Part shown: positions 25,708 through 35,640 of the stretch, one piece after another
Numbering within the stretch: position 1 is the first letter of the stretch
Layout of the letters: each line of letters begins with the position of its first letter
Origin: Ascidia mentula
Lineage: Eukaryota; Chordata; Ascidiacea; Phlebobranchia; Ascidiidae
Reading direction: 5' to 3'
NCBI GenBank assembly: GCA_947561715.1
Contig: OX387200.1
Coordinates: 20,090,501-20,154,500, forward strand
Length of the DNA stretch: 64,000 nt
Translations under genes and position numbers: made by a program
The notes under the pieces: generated by a model
Told to the model about the DNA's origin: nothing
Database searches by the model: none
Seen by the model: the letters and a program-made list of their open reading frames with translations, nothing else

Positions 25708-26800
25708 GTTATTTAGCAGTTTTAGTTAAACCTTGCACATGTGTCCTCGTAAAAACAAACAATGGAGAAAAAGGGAATTACCCGACCTGTGATTTCGTAA
25801 ATGTGATTGAAAAAATATTTCAGTGAACTTTTACTTAGAGCATGTTTTTTCTCCCAATGTTTGAGTACAGTTTTGGTCAAAGTTATTATAAAATGCAGTA
25901 ATTAAGTGCATATATCACAAAAGGATTGATAGAAGTCATGCTTGAATCAAAAAAATATATTGTGAAATTTACAGTCTTTACACCCTATTAACCAATGATT
26001 TAAAACATCGGATAATTTTTTGATAGATTTACTGCGTATAATTATAAATATGTCGCTATAGATATCCAGGTTGTAATAATTTTTGTCAACCACTCTCGTA
26101 GATTTATCTACTTTCGGGAAGCTTCTCGCTGCTGTGGCGAAAAGAGTTTCGTGAAAACATGCGATACTGCATTGTATGCACGTTACATAATCAACATTGC
26201 AACGATCAAATATTGCAGTTATTAAAAGATAACTCGTCCTAAATTTAACATGAACAAAATTATCAACACAATTGCCGAAAATCTGCAATTGTTTTTTGCC
26301 TTTTCAGAATAGTGACGTACTTGTACAATCCAAACGCTCGTCTTCCTCGATTAGTTTTGTTCATCCTGAACGAGAACTAACATTTTTGAACTAACAATAG
26401 TTATTTCTACATGAGTTCCTTGTTTCATGTTGTAAAACCGCTACAGTACAGGAGATTTTACATGTCACAAAATTTTACGCGTCACTGAATTTCACAGCAA
26501 ACACACATGCCTGCAGAGAAAGGACGCACGTGTGTGAAGGTGGAACATGTGTCGAATATTCCAGTTTCTTGGGGGTTGCGTCAGCAATGGAGGTTTAGTG
26601 AGATACTTTATCGTCTGAGCCGATAGGTAACCGCTTATGTGCAAATTTAAATATAAGAAATTTCGAACTATTACACCACGCAATCGAAGTGTAGATGTAT
26701 TATGATAGAGATGTCTGTGGACTGTGGTGTACAAATCATCAACAAGAGAAGGACGTATTGTTTTGGTAAATAGGAATATTGTTTTGATATTATTTGGTGT
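25708..26800. other. Divergent promoter region between COQ5 (-) and HSPE1 (+)
   Basis: About 1.1 kb with no supported coding frame. Both flanking products act in the mitochondrial matrix, so this is a candidate shared regulatory region. Short frames at 25947-26288 and 26492-26734 on the minus strand look like chance. Confidence 0.5.
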
Positions 26801-26806
26801 TTGCAG
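26793..26806 (+). promoter_or_regulatory. Splice acceptor in the HSPE1 leader (cis intron or spliced-leader site)
   Basis: A clear acceptor TTTGGTGTTTGCAG ends at 26806, 81 bp before the HSPE1 start codon. I find no convincing donor at a normal distance upstream. In tunicates many mRNAs receive a trans-spliced leader at such unpaired acceptors (established for Ciona), so this could be one. Confidence 0.4.
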
Positions 26807-26887
26807 GTGTACATAACTCTGGACATAAATAGTTCTGTCACAGTCTTATATTATTCAATTATTACAAGGAAACTAAACCTAATTGCT

Positions 26888-27196
26888 ATGGCTGGTCAGG
26901 CATTCAAGAAGTTCATGCCATTATTTGATCGAGTGTTAGTGCAACGATTTGCACCGGAACTCAAAACGAAAGGTGGAATCGTTATCCCGGAAAAAAGCAC
27001 TGGCAAAGTTTTAAAAGCTACAGTTGTTGCAACTGGGCCTGGTCTGGCTGATAAAGATGGAAAAGTAAAGCCACTTAATGTTACACCTGGGGATAAAGTA
27101 CTTCTTCCTGAGTATGGTGGCACAACTGTTAATCTTGAGGATCAGGAATATTTCTTGTTCCGAGACACTGATATTCTGGGAAAGTTTCAAGGATGA
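26888..27196 (+). CDS. HSPE1: Mitochondrial chaperonin 10 (HSP10/HSPE1), complete, 102 aa, intronless coding region
   Basis: A single open frame of 102 residues, the usual GroES/HSP10 length. HSP10 forms a seven-membered lid on HSP60 in the mitochondrial matrix. Landmarks in order: FKKFMPLFDRVLVQR, the mobile loop region TKGGIVIPEKSTGKVL that docks on HSP60 (about residues 24-40), ATVVATGPG, GDKVLLPEYGGTTV and the end YFLFRDTDILGKFQG. The start ATG at 26888 gives MAGQAF, as in vertebrate HSP10, and upstream in-frame codons lack conservation. The coding region has no intron, unlike its neighbours; a leader intron or trans-splice site sits 81 bp upstream. In vertebrates HSPE1 pairs head-to-head with HSPD1; here the head-to-head partner is COQ5. 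Confidence 0.97.
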   Translation: MAGQAFKKFMPLFDRVLVQRFAPELKTKGGIVIPEKSTGKVLKATVVATGPGLADKDGKVKPLNVTPGDKVLLPEYGGTTVNLEDQEYFLFRDTDILGKFQG

Positions 27197-28714
27197 ACTG
27201 ATGTCGATTTGCTAAAAACTCAAACATTTTTGACATTATGAATGTTCAAAAAACTGCCTATGAACATGTATTGTGCTTTTATTATGTCTGTTCTTTTAGG
27301 AACATCATGACTGGCTGTTTATATTCCACTTGCAATTGCTTAGTCTGGATTTTCTACCGACCAATGATAAAACTACCACACTTTAATTGTTGCAACACTA
27401 AAATATATGCGTTTACATAAATTTGGTTTGTGAGCAGTTGTAATTAAACAGTGTTTAACAAAGAAAAAACTACAGAAGTGGTATTTAAAGGAGAATAAGT
27501 GTCAGTTTCACAAGCTTTATCATCATACAATGTTTGAACATGATGAAAAGATACTTACTGTAATTGTCCATAAAACTTTGTTGCAAGCAAGGTGGTTAAA
27601 ATACACGTCTGTATTGTGTACAATGTGAAAGACTTCAACATGTATAGGGGTTTTAGGCACTCCCAACCCTCACAAAGACTTAAAGAATGGTTTTTCCAAA
27701 ATCAATAAGTTTTAAAAAAATACGCTTTAATAGACATATTTTTGTGCAAGAATTAGCAATTTTGATTTGCAAATTAAAATTACTGAAACAATTTGGTGTT
27801 ACCCTCGAGCGGTAATTTTTGGGGTCCACAGTTCTACAGTTTTTGCTCTGGGAGAAAGACGTTGAACATGCGGATGTGTTAGTCAAATAATACCACTAAT
27901 ACCTCAATGAAAATAAATAACAGTAATGACATTAAATTTCCTCAAACAATGTGACAGTCACTGAACCATTACATCTATTGATATTCGAAATAATTATGAC
28001 AAGTCAGCGGGGAAAAAAATTAACGCTAAAAACAAAAAATCAAGTCCTTACAAATCATTGAATACGAAGACACCTTGTTTCAAAAACAAACCTTAGTTTA
28101 AACGATCTTTATATTTATTTGTAAAGTATGGTATAGACACAGGTATGATAAACAGTTGTATAAAATCTATTAATTCAAAAAAGACTTGAAAAACAAGTAC
28201 TACATGGGTCCGGATTTTAGATTGATTGCAAAACAAAATTACGGAAAGAAAAATTTCTGGTCTTGAGTTTCGCGCCGTTTTGTTCGGGTGTGTGTGTTTT
28301 TGGAAGGTGTAGAAATGTACCTGAATGAAAGTAACAATTGTAAGTAGTATTACGATGAACTGAAGTTACTAATGTTGGTTCCAACGCAACTTAGAACATA
28401 TCCACAGTGATGTTTTAGTGCAAATATGCTTTCCAAAAACATTACATTGCACAAGAGCTTGTAAATATCAAAATATGTTTTGAAAACAAATCCATGTCAT
28501 CAACACCATGCAGTGAAATACAACAAAGCGGATATGTTCGTGTTTAGTTGTGCTTTTGCATTATGTTAATGTAAAGTGTTACTACTATTATGGTTTTAAG
28601 TTATGCTAAATTTAATTTTCATATTGTTGTTAAATAAATAAACATCATTTTAGATTTCAAAATACATGGTTACATATTAAATTTGACCACTTGATTATTG
28701 TGCGATTGTGAGAA
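27197..28714 (+). other. HSPE1 3' UTR and intergenic region before MBD2/3
   Basis: A candidate ATTAAA signal is at 27443-27448, about 250 bp after the HSPE1 stop. The rest is AT-rich and carries no coding frame I can support. The promoter of MBD2/3 should lie near its right end. Confidence 0.45.
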
Positions 28715-31700
28715 ATGGATTCAAACAATCTACGCAAACGAACACCAGCTGCAGGACTTCCTAATGGATGGACCAGAGAAGAAAGTGTGAGACAGAATGG
28801 ATTGTCACGAGGAAAGAGTGACATTTATTACATCAGGTTGGTTATGCAACTTTTTGGTTACCGCTATATTGATTGCATATTTTATAGATATATTTAGTTG
28901 TGAAAACTTGAAGTTAGTTACATGGATGGAATAGAAACTCCAAAAGCTAAAATGATTAGCATATTAGCTTTGGCTTTTCTCTTCTGTGTTAAGGACTTAT
29001 CTTACCTGGAATTCAATTTTGAAATTTGCAAGAGATATAGCATTTGTTTTTATTTCAATTTTTCTTTTAACCCTTTTTTTGAAAAATATCTCAAAAATAT
29101 TTTGGAAGCAATGAATGTACTTTAATTACATGCTTATTCAAACAGTCCGACTGGAAAGAAAATCAGAAGCAAACCTGAACTGATTCGATACTTGGGCTCA
29201 TCTGTTGATCTCACATACTTTGACTATCGAAGTGGGAAAATACTTTCAGACAAATCCAAAGCATTGAAAAGACCAAGAAGTTCAATGGATAAGGTGAATT
29301 TTATCTTGTAACTAGAAATTTTACCCTTTTTTACCAGTTTAGAACCTCGTATTCTGTTTTTAGAATGGAAAAATAGACTTGGACACGTCTGTTCCCAGTC
29401 GTCAAACAGCAACAATTTTTAAGCAACCTGTGACCAAAAAAACCAACCACAAATCAAACAAGGTGAAATCAGATCCAGCCAGAAGTCAAGGAAGGTCACC
29501 ACAACAGGTTTGATATATATTCATAATGTTTTACATATAATGTGTAAATTAAATGATATTACTTGGGTGCAAAGTATCTGGAGTTAAGTAGTCTAAATAA
29601 AAAAGCCAAAGCTAGAATGCTGTTCATCATAATAAATGATATTAATTTGCATAGTACTGTGCTGTGTTTGGCTGGATAAACTGTTTGCAACATACATATT
29701 TTTATATAAAATTTTCCAAAATTAGCCCAGTTTTCTTGTTGATGTTTTCATTGCGTTGGATGCCCTGTGGTCATTCACTGTGTCTAATGATAAACAGCAA
29801 GTAGAGCACAGCATAAAATAATTGGTGTTTTGTGCCCTCAGTCAATTGAGGACAGCAGTGTTTGTGAGACCTTGAATGACTCTGTAAGTTAGGCTTCGTT
29901 TTATATGCATGGTGCTGTATAATGGCATTTTTCTCTGGTCATGTTGTCACAGAAAACAATGCTTTTATATTGCTTGACACCTCAAGTACCACTTTGTAAA
30001 CATGATTAGCCTGTGAGCTGTGTGTAACAATGTTTTGAATTGGTTGATCACATGGTTCCTAGCTACATAGCCTTTTGTCAGACAATAACCAAATAGTTCA
30101 AACTTGTCATGGCTTTAACTTGTCTTCTTTATTGTTGTTGCAAGTTAATAACATTTCAAAAATCGTTTTGAATTGTTGAGTATATAGTGTGACCTTTTTT
30201 AAAAAAGCACAACCTTGCATTTCTGAACTCAATCTAATGCAGTTGCTGTTTATGTTTTGCAGCTATTCCGGGAAAAACGTTTAAACGGAATTAAACCAGT
30301 GGATATCGCAGAGAAGGTGATGGAATCGATCGACCTTCCCTCCACAATACAAGGTAAAGCGAACGATTGCCAATTGAGCTAAATCTTGTTTACAAATGTC
30401 AAACTGTTTGGGTATTACCGAATGAACCTATTATTGCTCTTAGGTTTTGTGTGACGGCTTTGTCCTGCCAACGCGGAAGTTAAATATACAAAACTTATTA
30501 TAACAAGAAAATCCTGCTTAGCCGATACATTGTGCGCACAGTGTACGTACCTTAATACAATCGTTAGTAGGGTCGTTTACCTTAACTTAAAAATCAAGAC
30601 CTTTGTAATGGCAGGGGTATTTCCACAGGTTCCTTTACTTGCGTTAGTAAACAGGACTTTTCCGAAAAATACACTTTATTAAACCAAATTTGGTTTTCGT
30701 TTATCATTCTACATTCAGCATGGGGAATATGCGTCATGCATTTTATCAACGAAGCGCATGTTTGGCCCTGAAGGATCAACTGATTCTTGTAAAACGTGCT
30801 TGTAACTTTCAAATTAAAAAACTTACAACACTGTTTTTAGTCGGTAAACAGAGTTGATCTTTGAGTAAACCTTCTTTTCGTCGACTTTCTAACTACGTCA
30901 CACAGACACGAACTGTGGTTTGGCGTCCACCTGATAGCCATTGTTGCGTGATAATTGCACTGACTGGTGGTAAACAAGGTTGTTTTCACGCATCTTCGCT
31001 TCAGTCCTGTCGGTGTTTCTCCGCAAAGTATTTACAACAATGTTTATGAATATCCGAACTTGTGCAATCTTATTAACAAACAGTAAAGTATATAAAATGG
31101 GTTTCATTTACTTTTTACAAAGCAAAACTCACTACATTAACATCCCGCTGTCCATGCAAAAACTTAATACGAACTTAAATGTTTCTTTAACCTTAAATGC
31201 CCTCTGTGTTAGGGTTGCTATCAAAAAGGAATTTTTTTTTCTTTTTTTTTACTGTCAAAACTTTATGTTAAAAATGTATTGACTTCGAGCAAGTCGCAGC
31301 CTACCTACTGCCGTGTTATTAAATTTGAATGTGATGTTTATTTGCTCATACACGAAGAAAACAATAATTAAAATTAGTTTTCAACCCAAACTACAGCTTT
31401 AATAATGTTGCTTTGCTGGTGGACCGGTATCACATTTCGCAGAAATAACGTAATCGCAAGTTGAAAAGGTTAGAGTGGGTGACATTGGGTGACATTGGGT
31501 GTAGCCAAGTAGAAAAACGGATATTGGTCGGTTCAATAGTTCACCGTGCACAATTTTCGAATCATTGGTTTTCCATTAATCCCGCTGTTGTCTGTTGTAT
31601 GTAAGCGTGATGGTGTAACCGGGGATTCGCTGTGCGTTCAAAACGGTTTGAGTAGGATCGTTATTCTTTACACCTCGTGATCTCGTGATGAACTCTACAC

Positions 31701-33144
31701 CGCCAATTTCAACCATGTTGTGCAACAAAGTTGTAAAATTGCCAATCGAAACCGTTAGTCTGGAGAGAGTGCTTTGGTGTAATGTTTATAACCTGGCTTC
31801 GTTCGATCAAGTTTAAATCTTACAAGAACCGACACTCTCAGAAAGTTAGTGTTCTGCCACGCGTGACAAAGTGTTATTTTGTTATCGTAAAAGCTCCTCA
31901 ATTTGTTGGAATCGTTTAGCTTTTACGACCTTCCCTTGGGAGTTCAGGTCGCTTTCGGAAACCGACGTCGCCTCTGGTTTAAAAAAGTCCGAAAATGACC
32001 CAGAGCTAATTTAAGCAAAAAAGACAACCTCTGATTTTTATTGTTGCAGCTGTGGGAAGCGGTACATCCTCCGAAGAACTCCTTCGTCGAATCGCTTCAC
32101 AACTTCACGAAACAGGGTCCACTCCCATCACAGGTTTGTGCTTAGACACGAATATACCGAGGTTTAAAATTACAACTAATGTGATATTAAACTGACTGGC
32201 CCATAGTGCTGGAAACATTGACATTTTTTATATGTTTAAAACGTTTCGGCAAAAATGTATGCCACCATCAGTTTAAAATGGCGTGGTTGGTGTAGCTGGC
32301 CAGACTGACGTCACAGATCGTAGATAAGGGCCGCGTGGGTGGTGACGTAAGTTAATGTTTTCTAATATTATCGTGATTTTGTTGTATTGTGAACAATAGC
32401 TCTCTGATAATTTTTGACACATATATCTTAAATTCTTGGTAAATTAATACTCGGCATGATGGAATTGTAAGGTAATATACGTGTTTTCGTTCAGGCCAGA
32501 CGTCTTCTTCTCTGTCGAAGGACCCCTGCATCTGGTTGGATACAAAACAACCAATTTGCAAGTCTTTTATCGTCACCGAGGACGATATTAAGTAAGACAA
32601 TGTTTGCTTTCTTAAGAATTGATTTAAAAGGAAAAAGCAGCGCACGATCCGCCCTCCATTGATATTTGTGTTTGGGCCGAACAGTTGTAAAGCATTGCGC
32701 AGGGTTTCTAATTTTAGACTTTACAGAGTTTTTAATTAGTCGTATTGGTGGCGCCCTAGAGCAGATTAGTTATTTGCCAAAAGCGCTTGCGGCACTGACA
32801 ACACACTAAGGCGTTATATACAAGAAATATTTGACACCTTAACGGAGTGTTACACTAAAATCTGTTTGCTTGAAACTTTCCCCAAATAACCTTTGTTCAA
32901 CTAGATATTTAATTAATCTGGCACAATTATGCGTATACTTTTATTTACTAACATTTGTATCAAATACAATATATCTGGCAGCAACAGAAACATTATTAAT
33001 CCTACGTCACACATTTGTTACTATTGTTTGTTGTTTTTTTACAGACGACAGGAAAGTCGGGTTTTGGCCGCCCGAGAACGGTTGGAACGCGCTTTGAAAC
33101 AAGACACAGACATCCAACGTCAGGAACTCATGCTGCTCGCTTAA
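28715..33144 (+). CDS. MBD2/3: MBD2/3 methyl-CpG-binding domain protein, complete, 8 exons, 275 aa
   Basis: Exons: 28715-28836, 29146-29293, 29364-29507, 29842-29883, 30263-30353, 32050-32133, 32495-32591 and 33045-33144 (TAA). They sum to 828 nt in phase. MBD2/3 is the methyl-CpG-reading subunit of the NuRD chromatin-remodelling complex. The N-terminal MBD (residues ~14-70) reads LPNGWTREESVRQNGLSRGK, then SDIYY, SPTGKKIRSKPELIRYLG and DLTYFDYRSGKIL. The family block after the MBD follows (TATIFKQPVTKKTNHKSNKV), then LFREKRLNGIKPVDIAEKV, PITGQ, WLDTKQPICKSFIVTEDDI and a short C-terminal coiled-coil segment (LAARERLERALKQD) where p66/GATAD2 binds in vertebrates. The 42-bp exon 29842-29883 keeps phase 0 on both sides, so it could be skipped. 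The MBD keeps the Lys and Tyr (GKSDIYY) typical of methyl-binding MBD2, rather than the His/Phe of mammalian MBD3. Confidence 0.95.
32194..32305. mobile_element. Small inverted-repeat element (MITE-like), copy B, in an MBD2/3 intron
   Basis: It starts with the same GACTGGCCCATA as copy A and continues with clear similarity (14 of the next 19 bases, then GCCACCATCA against GCCATCATCA further in). It ends with a decayed inverted end, CTGGCCAGAC. It is about 25 bp longer than copy A. It lies in the 32134-32494 intron of MBD2/3. Confidence 0.6.
32965..32996 (+). repeat. Dispersed ~30-bp motif, copy 3
   Basis: ATATCTGGCAGCAACAGAAA followed by CATTAT, as in copy 1. It lies in the last MBD2/3 intron, 48 bp before the acceptor. 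Confidence 0.5.
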
Positions 33145-33235
33145 ACTGTTAAGTTCATTGGTGAGGGGCTTTGTATGCTTCTACATATTATGCTCTGTCA
33201 TATCCACACGTAAACGATGTCTTGCTTTTTTTGGT

Positions 33236-33400
33236 CGCACTTGGAATCGAACCTGGTCATCCTGGCCACGAAAACGGGTCAGGTTTTCTTCTTGGTATAT
33301 GGATCGGGCCTTTGACCAATCTTTCCTTTTTTACAACAACGGGATTTGAACCCAGGATGTCCTGGGAACGAATCCCCGTCAGGTTTTCTTTTCGGCCAAT
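33236..33400 (-). repeat. Tandemly duplicated tRNA-like (B-box) sequence, SINE-like remnant
   Basis: On the minus strand two units about 105 bp apart carry tRNA B-box-like T-arm sequences, GGTTCGATTCC and GGTTCAAATCC. In each unit the adjoining sequence is similar (AAGAAAACCTGAC side). No full clover leaf can be drawn, so this is not a tRNA gene. It looks like a decayed tRNA-derived repeat. Confidence 0.45.
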
Positions 33401-35580
33401 GTTTTGTTTCGCTCTGCCTTCCTTGTAAACGCATTGGCTTTAGTGCCCTCCGGCGGTCAAAATATCCGAAAGTTTTTCCTCTTAGCGGCGCAAGAGATCT
33501 GTTTGTGTTTTTGCTGACAGGGCTGCCGCGATGTCTTGGCTCTGTGTTAATGTACAATCACGCGTAGGGTTTGTTTATAGAAATATGAACTGTTGTGGCA
33601 ATCTGTATGATTATTTTGAGCGTTTCCGACCTAAAACACGAAAATCTTAAAAAAAAGCGGAATCTTTTACAGTCACAAAGCCACCCGCGAACAGAGTGTT
33701 TGAAAAGTTGTAGCTCCCAACCATATTGGAGTTGAGCCTTACAAGATTATTCGACAAGGTTGATTGGTTTGGATACAAACCACGTGTTCTACACGTGGTC
33801 AGGTGGTCCGAGCGCTTGCCTTCGTAACTTCCACCGTGCTGCTAATTTGCTTAAAACGAGTCAATACATCGGTGTGGAAATACTTGTCCTTGCACGCGCT
33901 ATACAAGGAATTTGTATAAAATCGGTGATCTCCTGTTGCTTTCACTTTCCTCATTTAACTTGCGCGTATTCTACACTTAGAACTCGTTGCGGTTAATCGA
34001 AATCTTCGTGGGATATTCCTGTTTGAATGGATTCAAAAATACCAATTGCAATTGTAAGCTTTACCGAGCATGTTTTTTTGAGACACTATCGCTTGCATTA
34101 AAACTTGATATAACGATCGAGCATTTAAAGTGGTCTGTGGTGTCTTTCCACTAATCTTAACCAAAACAAATGGCGAGCATTTAAGTTTCCGGCATCGGAA
34201 ACCTCCTCTCCGCATCCAACTTCCCCACAAAGTCAACACAAACCTCGCATTTCCACGTCACACTTTTACGACCTCTGTCGATCTCTCATTGTAATTTCCT
34301 CAAGTTTCAGGCGGGTCTTTTTCGAATCTGGGACGTTTCATTTGTTTGAAGGTTATCGGCCAGCAAATCGTCCTTATTGTTCAAAAATTGCCCGAAAAGC
34401 TGCCCATACGTTCTCATGTACTTGTATAGGATGCGGTGATATTTTGGTACTGGAAAACAAATGGTGGTAATTAGGTCACGTGACCGCACAAATCACACAG
34501 AGGTTTTGCATCTCCTACTCTTGAACTTGTGAACAGAATGTTTTGTCAAATTTTATACGGTAGTTAACCCATACTGTAACATTGCTTGTACTTGTGTGTT
34601 TGGATCGCACAAACAACCTTGATTCACATTGAGTCGGAGGTTTGTGCATACAAGTTCGGGTTAATTTTTAACTCACTCTTTCAGGAACAAGGTTTATTGC
34701 AAGGCAAAACTTGTCGTTGGTGGTTATTGCATACGTGCGTAAAACAGGACGTACACAGCTTTGGTATCAAAGGCGTTAATTGTTGTTGCTTTTGTGTTTG
34801 TTCTGTTGTTTGATGTTTATTGCCTCGTTAGTAGGCGACGATAATCAACATCTGATTTAAGGTTTATCCATGTGTTCCACCATGAGCCCCGGCACCGATT
34901 ATGTGGTTTGGTTTGAGCTGTCATCAATGTGGCACAACTGAAAAGGAATACGATTTACCTTTTTGCATAAATTTTAACGAGATGACCTTTTTTAAGCGAA
35001 AAGTGCCTGCACTTAACGTTGTTTGAGCCAAAGAATATTGAAAATAGGATTGTATTAGCTTTAAAATGCCTAATTATATGAAAAATAATTATAGATATAA
35101 AGACGCTTGTATTTTCTTTAGACGTCCCCCGTTTAAAATAAAGACAATCTTGTTTCTAAGATGCTCGTTGTGTTACCGTTTTATGAAACAAATCTTACTT
35201 TTTGGTCAGAGCGTAGAGCATAGATTTACTTGTTAGTTCATTGGCTGCATTAATTTCTCTGAGGCGTTTTGTGGCAACGTCGGCTTCGGTAATAGATTGT
35301 TTGTGTTGTATTTAAACTTATGGTGTCAAAGTTTACAGATGGCATAAGTTACCATGGGGGCAGCATTCGCTTATCTCGTGCCTTGCAACTGTGTGATTTA
35401 ACAACAATAAACACGAAGCTTCCGCTGGGATCAGAAATAAACGCTATGGACTCGCCCACCACATAAATGTATCCGCGGAATCTAAAATAAGAAATGGAGA
35501 TAATGTTTATTGAGTTATGTTACTGAACTCAAGTTCCAACGATATCCATCCATCATAATCTACGAAGATGAAATTTCTTA

Positions 35581-35640
35581 AGTCCAGAAAATATATTGTT
35601 TTTTAAAATATCTTGAACAAGTCCAGAAAATATATTGTTT
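35581..35640 (+). repeat. 39-bp tandem duplication
   Basis: The 20-mer AGTCCAGAAAATATATTGTT (plus one T) occurs at 35581 and again at 35620, so the period is 39 bp. The spacer is AT-rich. Probably a recent local duplication. Confidence 0.8.

Noticed and set aside
33236-33320. tRNA gene on the minus strand
   Set aside because: Only the T-arm/B-box resembles a tRNA; no D-arm, anticodon arm or pairing acceptor stem can be drawn.
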